Shown here: in pieces, positions 1 to 9,793 of the stretch | Layout of the letters: each line of letters opens with the position of its first letter | Numbering within the stretch: the stretch's first letter is position 1 | NCBI GenBank assembly: GCA_015228695.1 | Contig: JADGDA010000047.1 | Coordinates: 1-12,495 of the forward strand | Direction of reading: 5' to 3' | From: Alphaproteobacteria bacterium | GTDB taxonomy: Bacteria > Pseudomonadota > Alphaproteobacteria > Rhodospirillales > Rhodospirillaceae | Length of the DNA: 12,495 bases | Translations under genes and position numbers: made by a program | Notes under the pieces: model-generated | Database searches by the model: none | What the model was told of the DNA's origin: nothing | The model's input: the letters and a program-made list of their open reading frames with translations, nothing else

Positions 1-1
1 G

Positions 2-91
2 TTCATCTTTCCCAAATGGCTGAAGGGCGTCACCCCCACGGGGCACGCGGACCCCTCCAGCCTGTGGGTGGAGGAGTGGCGGGAAGAATAG
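2..91 (+). CDS. C-terminal end of an unidentified protein (5' truncated)
   Basis: An open frame enters from the left edge and ends at TAG (89-91). It encodes 29 residues starting FIFPKWLKGVTPTG and ending LWVEEWREE, rich in aromatic and acidic residues. The frame is plausible because the codons are GC-rich at third positions and the hairpin cluster begins only two bases after the stop. I do not recognise the family from so short a tail, and nothing visible gives a function. It converges on meaB, so it is not part of the methylmalonyl-CoA mutase operon. Confidence 0.5.
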   Translation, partial: FIFPKWLKGVTPTGHADPSSLWVEEWREE

Positions 92-93
92 TA

Positions 94-252
94 CCAGCGG
101 CCATTTCCAATGACCGCTGGAGCCCGCGACCGCGGGCCGGCGCTGTCATGCCGGAGGCGTGCCTCCGGCACGACGCGCCGAAAGCCAAGCGCCCGGACGG
201 GCGCGCCCGGTGACTGAGGGAACCTCCAGCGGTCATTCTTAATGACCGCTGG
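94..252. repeat. Palindrome-rich 159-bp element, MITE-like or REP-like
   Basis: Both ends carry a near-identical 27-bp inverted repeat. The left copy (94-120) has arms CCAGCGGCCATT and AATGACCGCTGG around TCC, with one mismatch. The right copy (226-252) has perfect arms CCAGCGGTCATT and AATGACCGCTGG around CTT. Three more perfect hairpins lie between: 122-137 (GCCCGCG/CGCGGGC), 149-170 (TGCCGGAGGC/GCCTCCGGCA) and 189-204 (GCGCCCG/CGGGCGC). The end repeats also work as terminal inverted repeats of one unit, and a TA dinucleotide flanks each side (92-93 and 253-254), as seen for IS630/Tc1-type MITEs. The alternative is a REP/BIME-like cluster that also terminates the two convergent genes. No coding capacity is seen. 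Confidence 0.6.
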
Positions 253-263
253 TAAATAGTCTC

Positions 264-1289
264 TCAGACGACCCCGAAGGCTTCCAGGATACGCTCGACC
301 GCCACCGTCGGGGTTAGCTGGCCGTCGATGATTTCCTTTTCGGTCAGCGGCAGCATTTCTTTCACCACCGGATGCTGGCGCAGAGCCAGCATCAGCCGTT
401 CGTCCAGCATCGACCACATCCAGTGAATTTGCTGCTCGACCCGCCGGGCCTGAAGTTCGCCCGTCTCGGTCATGATGGTGCGGTGTTCGAGCACCTTTTC
501 CCACAGGGCGTCGAGACCCATGCCGCTCAGGCCCGCACAGGTGAGAACCGGCGGTTTCCAGTTGGGACTCGCCGCCTTCATGATCCGCAAGGCGCTCCGG
601 TACTCGCGTGCGGCGAGCCCAGCGCGGATGGCGTTGTCGCCGTCGGCCTTGTTGACGGCGATCATGTCGGCAATTTCGAGGACGCCTTTCTTGATCCCCT
701 GAAGCTCGTCGCCGGCGCCCGGCAGCATCAGCACCAGGAACAGATCGACCATGTCGGCAACCACCGTCTCCGACTGGCCGACGCCGACGGTTTCCACCAG
801 GACCACGTCGAACCCGGCGGCCTCGCAGACCACCATGGTTTCACGGGTCTTGCTGGCGACGCCGCCAAGGGTTCCCGACGACGGGGATGGACGGATGAAC
901 GCGTTGGGTTGCACCGACAGATCGTTCATCCGCGTCTTGTCGCCGAGAATGCTCCCTCCGGACCGGGAACTGGAGGGATCGACCGCCAGCACGGCCACGT
1001 GATGGCCGCTTCTGCACAACATGGTGCCGAGCCCCTCGATGAAGGTGCTCTTGCCCACGCCGGGCACGCCGGTGATGCCGATGCGATGGGCCTTGCCGCT
1101 GTAGGGCAGCAGGCGCAGCACCATTTCCTCCGCCAGGGCATGATGGTCGGGGTTGCGGCTTTCGACCAGGGTGATGGCGCGACCGAGAATGGAGCGGTCC
1201 TTCCCCAGGACTCCATTCACATAGTCGTCCACCGTGAGCGCCCGGCGGACACCGCCGCCGGGACTCGTTGCCGCTTGGACCTGATTCAC
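264..1289 (-). CDS. meaB: Methylmalonyl-CoA mutase-associated GTPase MeaB (ArgK family)
   Basis: A cytoplasmic G3E-family P-loop GTPase of 341 residues. In known systems MeaB binds methylmalonyl-CoA mutase, gates delivery of adenosylcobalamin and protects or reactivates the enzyme. Visible motifs are Walker A GVPGVGKS (74-81), VDPSS (103-107), the switch-region stretch ETVGVGQSE (166-174) and the guanine-specificity motif NKAD (213-216). Length and motif order are normal for the family. The start codon is GTG (1287-1289), three bases after the mutB stop. Only a weak AGG overlapping the mutB stop could serve as Shine-Dalgarno, so translation is probably coupled to mutB. It is the last gene of mutA-mutB-meaB, and a hairpin lies just beyond its stop. 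The family was historically called ArgK, but the mutase neighbours make the MeaB role secure. Confidence 0.95.
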   Translation of the reverse strand: MNQVQAATSPGGGVRRALTVDDYVNGVLGKDRSILGRAITLVESRNPDHHALAEEMVLRLLPYSGKAHRIGITGVPGVGKSTFIEGLGTMLCRSGHHVAVLAVDPSSSRSGGSILGDKTRMNDLSVQPNAFIRPSPSSGTLGGVASKTRETMVVCEAAGFDVVLVETVGVGQSETVVADMVDLFLVLMLPGAGDELQGIKKGVLEIADMIAVNKADGDNAIRAGLAAREYRSALRIMKAASPNWKPPVLTCAGLSGMGLDALWEKVLEHRTIMTETGELQARRVEQQIHWMWSMLDERLMLALRQHPVVKEMLPLTEKEIIDGQLTPTVAVERILEAFGVV

Positions 1290-1292
1290 TGC

Positions 1293-3499
<2,207 letters not shown>

Positions 3500-3500
<1 letters not shown>

Positions 3501-5593
3501 CAGTTGGTCACTCCCAGACGAGCGAGGGCCGCGCGCAGCGTCCCGAGCACATCGCATCCAAGGAAAATGAAATCGTTCACGCCGGCATCCAGGTACGCCT
3601 GCTTCTTCTCCCCGGGAGCCCCGGCCAGGAACAGGAACTCGCACCCGGCCGCCTTCAGGGCCGAGGCCACCTTGGGAACGAACTCCTCGTACAGGGCATC
3701 GGAAGAGCAGACGATCGCCATGCGGGCGCCGCTCTCCTTGAAGGCCTTGGCGCACGACTCGGCGTCGGCGAAGCCGTTGTTGCCCAGGGTCTCGATGCCG
3801 CCCGCCTCGAAGAAGTTCTTGGAGAAGGTGGCGCGGCCGGTGTGCTGAGCGACCGGTCCCATGTTCGCCAGGAACATCGCCGGCCACTTGCCGGTCTTGG
3901 CCTTGAAGGCGTCGGCGGCGTCGCGCAGGGCCTCGAAGGTCTCGGACAGGCGGTGCTTGGGCAGGGCCTTGACGCTGGCCCCCGGTCCCTTCAACGCTTC
4001 CGCCATGGCGCCGATGCTGGCCCCTCCGGCGGCGGCGTCGATGGCGGCGGCGGTCAGGCCGCCCTTGGGAGCCGACTTGAGAGCGGCGGCGGAGCCGCGC
4101 CCTCCGGCGGCGATTCCGGCGCGCAGGGCCTTGAGGTCCGGCTTGGGCGGGGTCACCGCCTTTTCCTGGATGTTCGGGAATTCGCTGATCCCGGTCAGCG
4201 GATCACGCCGCTTGCCGATGTTCTTCTCGCGCTCCCCGTGAACGGCGGCGATCTGGGACGCGATCGAGCCGTTCTCCAGGGCCTTGGCCATTCCGCCCGC
4301 CTTCTCGATCTCCTGGAAGGTGGTCCACGCCACCCGGGCCAGTTGGTCGGTCAGGCTTTCGATGTACCAGGACCCGCCGGCCGGATCGACGACGCGGCAG
4401 AGGTTCGCCTCCTCCTTGAGAACGACCTGGCTGTTGCGGGCGATGCGGCGGGAGAAGTCGTCGGGGAGCCCAAGGGCATGGTCGAACGGCAGCACCGTGA
4501 CGCTGTTGGCCCCGGCCACGCCGGCGGCAAAGGCGGAGACGGTGGTGCGCAGCATGTTCACCCACGGATCGCGGCGGGTCATCATCCGGTCGGCGGTCCG
4601 GGCGACGATGGTCATGGAACGGTCCGACTCGGCCCCGCCGCACGACTCGACGATGCGCGCCCACATCTTCCGGGCGGCCCGCAGCTTGGCCATGGTCACG
4701 AAGAAATCGCAGCCCACGGAATAGACGAACACGATCTGGCGGGCGGCCTTGGCGACGTCCATCCCCGCCGCAGTCATCGCCCGCAGATAAGCGACGCCGG
4801 TCGCCATGGAGCAGGCCAAGTCCTGGGCGTCGGTCGCACCGGCGTCGTAATAGGCCGAGGTGTTGACGGCGACGGCGGTCACCCCGGGATAGGTCTTGGA
4901 GGTGTGCGCCGCCAGATCGGCCATCTGGGCGAGGGCCGCATCGACGGACGTGGGCAGCGCGCCGGTCTCGGCGAGAACCCCCAGGGGATCGGCGTTGAAG
5001 GCGCCCTGAGCCGCCTTGTCGGCCACATCCCGCTTGCGCCACAGCGCCGCCAGGGCGGCCGCGGCCGGAACGAACTGGGCGCCCGCCTCGATCGAGAGGG
5101 GCACCATCTCCGGCATGACCTTGTCCAACAGGGCGTCGAAGTCGGCGGTGGAATAGACCATGACCCCATCGACGCCGGCCAGGGCCTCCGCCGAGGCGGC
5201 CTCTCCGTCGACACCCGCGCGCGCGGCCCTGTCGAGGCGGATCGTCACCGAGGTGGCCCCGCGCTGGAGGTCGGCGAGAATGGCCGCGTTGCAAGCCTTC
5301 AGGTCCGGGTGGGCGTGCTCCTGGCGGATGTCCCAGCCATCGCCGCCCACTCCGGCGCCGTCCGCGCGTCCCCCGCGCGTGAAGGGCATGGAGCCCGGAA
5401 AGCCGGAGGGGTCCCCCTCCGACGGCCAGTCGGCCCGCGTGTACAGCGGCTGAATCGAGATTCCCTCGTACAGCTTGGACACCAGCTTCTTGTCGAACGG
5501 CGCCCCCTTGAGGGCCTTCTCAACGACACTCACCCACTGATCGCGGGTGGTGGCGGAAAAATCGCCTGCGAACACCAAATTTTCTTCGGTCAT
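3500..5593 (-). CDS. mutA: Methylmalonyl-CoA mutase small (non-catalytic) subunit
   Basis: A 697-residue partner of MutB in the heterodimeric mutase. It shares the barrel plus Rossmann-like layout, for example VNTSAYYDAGATDAQDLA in the barrel and CRVVDPAGGSWYIESLTDQLA further on. The cobalamin signature is lost: the place of DxHxxG reads VAQHTGR (581-587), which keeps a histidine but not the aspartate. That is the normal state for MutA, which does not bind B12. A Gly/Ala/Lys-rich linker precedes the C-terminal domain. The ATG start is preceded by GGAAAA four bases upstream. It is the first gene of the operon and its stop overlaps the mutB start. No strong promoter could be placed in the gap upstream. 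Confidence 0.96.
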
Positions 5594-5857
5594 GGCTTTT
5601 CCGATTTGTTATGTCCAACGCGACACCACGCCCAGGCGACACCCGGGTCAGCGGCCCCCACGGCAGAGCTTGTTAGCGAAGCCTCTCCCCCCCGGCCCCA
5701 GAGCCGGTCGCGGGCAAAGTTACGGGAGCAAAGCCCCCACCGTCAAGAACCGGGGGCACGATCCCGGCAAATAATACCGTCATGCCTCCCCGGTTAATGC
5801 CGCTACCCACTATATCTAGCGAAGCGAGGCAAACAATAGATTCGCGATTTCTCCCTG
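5594..5857. other. Non-coding stretch upstream of mutA
   Basis: The gap between mutA and the YkgJ-like gene is 433 bp (5594-6026); this is the mutA-proximal part. It must contain the mutA promoter, but I see no clear -35/-10 pair on the minus strand. One possible hairpin has arms GCCCCC (5733-5738) and GGGGGC (5752-5757). Read on the minus strand it is followed by TTTG, so it is at best a weak terminator for the YkgJ-like gene. Frames that cross this stretch look non-coding. Confidence 0.4.
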
Positions 5858-5969
5858 CCGTCATGGCCTGGCTTGCCCCGGCCATCCACGCGGTGCCGCC
5901 GCAACACATTGTAAACACCAGGGTATGCGGTGGCGCGTGGATGCTCGGGTCAAGCCCGAGCATGACGGG
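5858..5969. repeat. Interspersed palindromic intergenic repeat, alphaproteobacterial type
   Basis: Two 33-bp arms (5860-5892 and 5934-5966) are inverted copies of each other, matching at 27 of 33 positions by eye. Each arm folds on itself: 5941-5963 is a perfect 9-bp hairpin (ATGCTCGGG/CCCGAGCAT, loop TCAAG) and 5863-5885 is an imperfect one (ATGGCC/GGCCAT). The core, GTCATG then GGCTTG and CATCCACG, matches a sequence widely scattered in alphaproteobacterial genomes. It is often mis-translated as peptides like GLDPSIHA or RVKPEHDG, and both occur here in short false frames. It lies between the stop of the YkgJ-like gene and mutA, where it may end or attenuate transcription or stabilise mRNA ends. 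Confidence 0.75.
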
Positions 5970-6026
5970 CAAAGGGTGAATCATGTATCCATTGAAGAAC
6001 TCGGCGCACCAGATGTAGGCCCTCCC

Positions 6027-6920
6027 CTACGACGCCCCCATTTCCTCGCGGGCGCGGGCGATGGATTCCCGCAACACCCTTTCCTTCAACATCAGGGTTT
6101 TTTCGTTGAACAGCACGGTCTTCATCCAGTCGAAACCAAGCTGCAACAGGGCCTCATCGTCCGTTTTGAGCTGTTCCACCGCCTCGGGCGCGACTTCGTA
6201 GGAGTCGAGGAACTTGGTCTTGAACACGAAGTCGCGCAGCGCGTCCACATCCGTGGACACCATGAAGAACATCCGCTTGGTCTGCGGCGAGGGTTCCTGT
6301 CCCCAGGGTCCGCCCATGACCTTCCACGACGACATCTTCATCAGAATGTCGATCCAGCCACGGTTGACCCGGTCATGGTCGGTGACGCCCTGTTCCTCGC
6401 GAAAGGCGGAGACGGTCAGGTCTTTTTTCTCGTCATGGCCCCGGCAGTGCGGTTCCTTGACCAGGAAATAGAAATCACCGATGTGGTCGTCGCCCTTCAT
6501 CTTCATGGACGCCAGCCCCAACGGGTAGTAGCGGCAGGTCGCGGGGCGGTTCTCGTAGATCGAGCACCCCTCCTCGGTCATGAAGGCGCAGGGCCCCTTG
6601 CCGTCGTCCCCCCCCATCTTGAGCTTGGCGACCGGCAGTTCGGCCTTGTCCCACATGGCCGGGACCGTATAGGCGAGCAGGGCTTCCCGTGGGCGGATGC
6701 CGAAATGGCGGGACAGCCGGAGAATATCGTAGGGGGTGAGGGTGATGTCCGCTCCGTGGCAGCAGCGGTTCCAGCACGAGACCCCGCGATGGCAGGAAAA
6801 ACAAAAGGAGTCCTCGGGCTTGAGCTGTACCGGCACGACCGAATTCCCGCTGCCGGATGCGCGAATGCCGGAAAAAATCTCCGCCTTCATCTCGCCGTCG
6901 AGTATGGACCGTTCGCTCAT
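6027..6920 (-). CDS. YkgJ-family cysteine cluster protein (putative metal/Fe-S binding)
   Basis: A 297-residue soluble protein with no signal peptide or membrane segment visible. The N-terminal half carries the YkgJ/CxxxCxxCC-type metal-binding domain: C40, C43, C49, C53 and C54 in FCFSCHRGVSCWNRCCHGAD, then C111, C119 and C129 in CAFMTEEGCSIYENRPATCR, and a further C159. The family is annotated as zinc- or iron-chelating, with no settled reaction. The C-terminal half (about 165-297) is charged and mostly helical-looking and I do not recognise it. The ATG start has a GGGGA Shine-Dalgarno four bases upstream. It follows aprA on the same strand after 132 bp holding a terminator. A role in Fe-S or electron-transfer maturation for APS reductase or Qmo is inference from position only. 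Confidence 0.85.
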   Translation of the reverse strand: MSERSILDGEMKAEIFSGIRASGSGNSVVPVQLKPEDSFCFSCHRGVSCWNRCCHGADITLTPYDILRLSRHFGIRPREALLAYTVPAMWDKAELPVAKLKMGGDDGKGPCAFMTEEGCSIYENRPATCRYYPLGLASMKMKGDDHIGDFYFLVKEPHCRGHDEKKDLTVSAFREEQGVTDHDRVNRGWIDILMKMSSWKVMGGPWGQEPSPQTKRMFFMVSTDVDALRDFVFKTKFLDSYEVAPEAVEQLKTDDEALLQLGFDWMKTVLFNEKTLMLKERVLRESIARAREEMGAS

Positions 6921-6967
6921 GGCGTCCCCAATGACTGTTGTTGACGAACACGACCGCGAACGAACAA

Positions 6968-6995
6968 GGGGGCACCGGTCGCAACCGGCACCCCC
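6968..6995 (-). terminator. Rho-independent terminator after aprA
   Basis: Read on the minus strand, arms GGGGGTGCCGGT and ACCGGTGCCCCC close a TGCG loop and are followed at once by TTGTTCGTTC. The 12-bp stem is complete in the minus-strand RNA because two positions form G-U pairs; on the plus strand the same positions are A-C mismatches. The hairpin is therefore directional and serves aprBA. It ends about 47 bases before the start of the YkgJ-like gene. Confidence 0.75.
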
Positions 6996-7014
6996 CAGTC
7001 CGTCGAGCCGGGGA

Positions 7015-7037
7015 CGTGCCGGGACGAACCCGGCACG
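7015..7037. other. Short perfect hairpin between aprA stop and terminator
   Basis: Arms CGTGCCGGG and CCCGGCACG surround ACGAA. The structure is symmetrical on both strands and has no T-run, so it may protect the aprA 3' end or support the terminator 20 bp further on. Confidence 0.5.
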
Positions 7038-7052
7038 CCGCGCTGGCCTGTC

Positions 7053-8972
7053 TTAGTGCTTCTGGCCGCCGTAGTGCTTCTCCACCAGGTCCTTGTGGGG
7101 AACCTTGCGCAGAGTCCACTCGCCGGTCTCCGGGTTCATCTTCGAGTTCACGAAGACCTTCCAGTTCGCATCGTCCAGCTTCGGGAAGTCGGCACGATAG
7201 AAGAAGCCGGGATACCGGGTCTCTTCGCGGAACAGGATGTGACGGAGATGGGCCTCGGCCGCACGCAGACGGTGATAGTTCTCCCAGGCGCGCAGCAGTT
7301 CGTGCAGGTCCCTCGCCTTCAGCTTGGTGCTGTCTTCCTTCAGCATCGTCAGATGATGCAGGCCGATTTCCAGCAGCTTGGCGTTGGTGTTGTAGTAGGT
7401 CGCCACGCCGGCGACGTACTCGTCCATGTACTTCTGCAAACGCATCTGGAACATCTTCGGGGAGATGAAGTTCGGGTTCACGTCTTCCGAAGTGGTCTTG
7501 TCCTTGTGCTCGATGTAGTTACGCACCGGCATGTAGATCTCTTCCGCGATCGCCTTGATGTCGCCCTTCAGCGACGGCTTGAAGCCCTTGTGATCCAGGC
7601 AGAAGCGGACCATTTCCTTGCCGGCGATACGTCCCTCGGTGTGGGAGCCGGAGGAGAACTTGTGGCCGGAAGCACCCACGCCGTCGCCGGCGGTGAACAG
7701 GCCGGTCACGGTGGTCATGCGGTTGTAGCCCCATCTCCACTCGGCCGGGCTGTCGATGTCCTCCGGACCCGACACCCAGATGCCGCAGCAGCCGGAGTGG
7801 GAGCCGAGCAGGTACGGCTCGGTCGGCATCAGCTCGGACACGGTCTCTTCCGGGCGGATGTTCATGCCGGCCCACACGCCGGCCTGACCGATGCACATGT
7901 CGAGGAAGTCTTCCCACGCCTCGGCTTCGAGGTGCTTGATTTCCTTCGGCGTCATGGTCTCGGCCAGCTTCTTCATGGCGGTCGGGGTGTCCATGATGAT
8001 CGGACCGTTGCCGTCCTTCATTTCCTTCAGCATCGCGTGGTTACGCAGGCAAGTCGGCACCACGGTCGCCGTGTCGTACGGCGCGAAGTCCTTCAGCATG
8101 GCCGCGTTCTTGACCACGTAGTTTTCGCCGAAGCCGTTGGTGGCCTGCGCCTTGAACAGCAGGAACCATGCGCCCACCGGGCCGTAACCGTCCTTGAAAC
8201 GGGCCGGAACGAAACGATTTTCCATCATGGTCAGCTCGGCGCCGACCTCGGCCGCCATGGCATAGGTCGAACCGGCGTTCCACACCGGATACCACGTGCG
8301 GCCCGTGCCCTCGCCCAGGGACCGCGGACGGAAGATGTTCACCGCGCCACCGCAGACGTTCAGGATGGCATTGGCCTTGAAGACGTACAGCTTGTGCTCG
8401 CGCACCGAGAAGCCGACCGCGCCAGCGATGCGGTTCTTCTCGTTGGTGTCCAGCAGCAGCTTCACGATGAAGCAGCGCTCGATGATGTTCTCGATTCCCA
8501 GGGCCTTCTTGGCGGCCTCGGCGACGATGACCTTGTAGCTCTCGCCGTTGATCATGATCTGCCAGCGGCCGGAACGGACCGGCTTGCCGCCGTCCTTCAG
8601 GGCGACGCCCTCGGTCTCCTTGGTCTTCCAGATCGGAAGGCCCCACTCCTCGAACAGGTGCACGGTCCCGTCCACGTGACGGCCCACGTCGTACACCAGA
8701 TCGTCGCGGGTGATGCCCATCAGGTCGGCGGACACCATGCGGACGTAGTCCTCAGGCTTGTTCTCGCCGAGGTAGGTGTTGATGGCCGACAGGCCCATGG
8801 CGACGGCGCCGGAGCGATCCATCGCAGCCTTGTCCACCAGGGTGATCTTCACATCCTTGCCGGCCCAGCGAACGGCCTCGTAGGCCGCGCCGCAAGCGGC
8901 CATGCCGCCGCCGATGAGGAGGATGTCGGTATTGACCTCAATGATTTCGGGATTGCCGAAAGTTCCACTCAT
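7053..8972 (-). CDS. aprA: Dissimilatory adenylylsulfate (APS) reductase, alpha subunit
   Basis: The 639-residue FAD-containing subunit of APS reductase, which interconverts APS and sulfite plus AMP in the cytoplasm. The N-terminal dinucleotide-binding motif DILLIGGGMAACGAA (16-30) is the FAD site. ENRFVPARFKDGYGP (251-265) and LLGSHSGCCGIWVSG (388-402) hold the conserved Arg and His (R253 or R258, and H392) that correspond to substrate-site residues of structurally known enzymes. Length is normal. GAGGGGA lies eight bases before the ATG. aprB precedes it on the same strand after a 156-bp spacer, and a terminator follows. With qmoA nearby and no aprM seen, it fits the Qmo-linked type. Oxidative (sulfite to APS) use is likely but not proven here. 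Confidence 0.97.
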   Translation of the reverse strand: MSGTFGNPEIIEVNTDILLIGGGMAACGAAYEAVRWAGKDVKITLVDKAAMDRSGAVAMGLSAINTYLGENKPEDYVRMVSADLMGITRDDLVYDVGRHVDGTVHLFEEWGLPIWKTKETEGVALKDGGKPVRSGRWQIMINGESYKVIVAEAAKKALGIENIIERCFIVKLLLDTNEKNRIAGAVGFSVREHKLYVFKANAILNVCGGAVNIFRPRSLGEGTGRTWYPVWNAGSTYAMAAEVGAELTMMENRFVPARFKDGYGPVGAWFLLFKAQATNGFGENYVVKNAAMLKDFAPYDTATVVPTCLRNHAMLKEMKDGNGPIIMDTPTAMKKLAETMTPKEIKHLEAEAWEDFLDMCIGQAGVWAGMNIRPEETVSELMPTEPYLLGSHSGCCGIWVSGPEDIDSPAEWRWGYNRMTTVTGLFTAGDGVGASGHKFSSGSHTEGRIAGKEMVRFCLDHKGFKPSLKGDIKAIAEEIYMPVRNYIEHKDKTTSEDVNPNFISPKMFQMRLQKYMDEYVAGVATYYNTNAKLLEIGLHHLTMLKEDSTKLKARDLHELLRAWENYHRLRAAEAHLRHILFREETRYPGFFYRADFPKLDDANWKVFVNSKMNPETGEWTLRKVPHKDLVEKHYGGQKH

Positions 8973-9128
8973 GGAATGTTCCCCTCAAAATATCCTGGCG
9001 GACCCCACCACCCCGGATGGGTCTGCCGCCGAAGTCCGGGACCCGCCCCCCGAGGGGCGAGACCGCCGGACCATCGAACCGCACGCATGCGGCCGCGTGT
9101 TTCCGAACCGATCGCGGGCGAGGCCGGA

Positions 9129-9551
9129 TCAGATCTTGGGAAGGGTCTGCCCCACCTCGGTGAAAAGCAGGTTGCTCTTGATGTCGCCGCCCTCGGGCTT
9201 GCCGGCATAGGGCTCGATCGAGCCCACGGCGGTGGTGCGGACGGGGAACTTGAAGCGCTTGACCTCGCCGTCGCGGAACTTGATGGTCCACATGATGGAG
9301 GTGTCGGTGCGCAGCGGAATGCAGGCGCCGCCCATGGGCACGACGTCCTGGTAGGCACGGACCTCGATGGCCTGCTGCGGGCACGCCTTGACGCAGCACT
9401 GGCACTCCCAGCACTGCTCGGGCTCCTGGTTGAACGCCTTCATCCGCGTCGTGTCGAGCTTCATCAGGTCGTTGGGGCAGATGTACATGCAGGCGGTCAC
9501 CGTGCCGCCCTTGCAGCCATCACATTTGTCGGAATAAACGAAGGTGGGCAT
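9129..9551 (-). CDS. aprB: Dissimilatory adenylylsulfate (APS) reductase, beta subunit
   Basis: A 140-residue ferredoxin-like subunit that passes electrons between the AprA flavin and the Qmo complex. Cysteines for two [4Fe-4S] clusters are visible: C10, C13, C21, C25 near the N-terminus and C47, C50, C53, C57 (CWECQCCVKACP). The C-terminal part (about 75-140) is the segment that packs on AprA in known structures. The frame is open far upstream to 10322, but the ATG at 9549-9551 is preferred: a strong GGGGAGG lies seven bases before it, the protein then starts MPTFVYSDKCDGC as in the family, and the longer version would overlap the opposing pyrophosphohydrolase gene. First gene of aprBA, with a candidate promoter at 9690-9718. 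Confidence 0.96.
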   Translation of the reverse strand: MPTFVYSDKCDGCKGGTVTACMYICPNDLMKLDTTRMKAFNQEPEQCWECQCCVKACPQQAIEVRAYQDVVPMGGACIPLRTDTSIMWTIKFRDGEVKRFKFPVRTTAVGSIEPYAGKPEGGDIKSNLLFTEVGQTLPKI

Positions 9552-9585
9552 TAAAATCCTCCCCTGAGTCGCCCGCCGCCAGCCC

Positions 9586-9680
9586 CCCTGGGCCAGGGCC
9601 ATATTCACTGCGCGGACCGCCGCACTCCCCCGCTCCGGGGAAGGGGCATCGCGCCCAGCACGGTCATATCCCGTGAATAT
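9586..9680 (-). promoter_or_regulatory. Structured leader of aprB
   Basis: If the promoter at 9690-9718 is used, aprB mRNA has a leader of about 130 nt. It contains a 13-base palindrome CCCTGGGCCAGGG (9586-9598), a perfect hairpin CCCCG/CGGGG with loop CTC (9628-9640), and a complementary pair ATATTCAC (9601-9608) and GTGAATAT (9673-9680) that could close a larger stem around that hairpin or act as paired protein-binding sites. I recognise no known riboswitch. Confidence 0.35.
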
Positions 9681-9689
9681 TACGCGACA

Positions 9690-9718
9690 TTGATATAGCC
9701 CCGATGCCGGCTTGTCAA
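9690..9718 (-). promoter_or_regulatory. Sigma70-like promoter for aprBA
   Basis: On the minus strand a perfect -35 TTGACA (9713-9718) is followed after 17 bp by TATCAA (9690-9695), or after 15 bp by TATATC (9692-9697). It sits in the divergent gap facing aprB, in a locally AT-rich patch of an otherwise GC-rich gap. Transcription would start near 9683. Confidence 0.55.
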
Positions 9719-9793
9719 ACGTCGAAACACCCTCCGCCCCCTCTTTTCTTCCGCCCCCTTGCCGGTCCCGGACGCCTGTGCGACAGTCGCCCC

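Noticed and set aside
92..263. CRISPR array from repeated 27-bp units
   Set aside because: Only two copies exist, each is palindromic, the interval is filled with hairpins and no cas gene is near.
3501..3887. N-terminal extension of mutB
   Set aside because: It would lie over the end of mutA in another frame, and family length plus the ATGA overlap place the start at 3500.
3842..5797. 651-residue open frame on the plus strand
   Set aside because: Antisense to mutA, dominated by Gly, Arg and His with no recognisable motif.
5673..5984. Short frames on both strands in the mutA upstream gap
   Set aside because: They are translations of the interspersed palindrome (GLDPSIHA and VKPEHDG-like peptides) and have no supporting ribosome binding site or homologous domain.
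7056..9554. 832-residue open frame on the plus strand
   Set aside because: Antisense to aprA and aprB with low-complexity composition and no domain; a GC-driven artefact.
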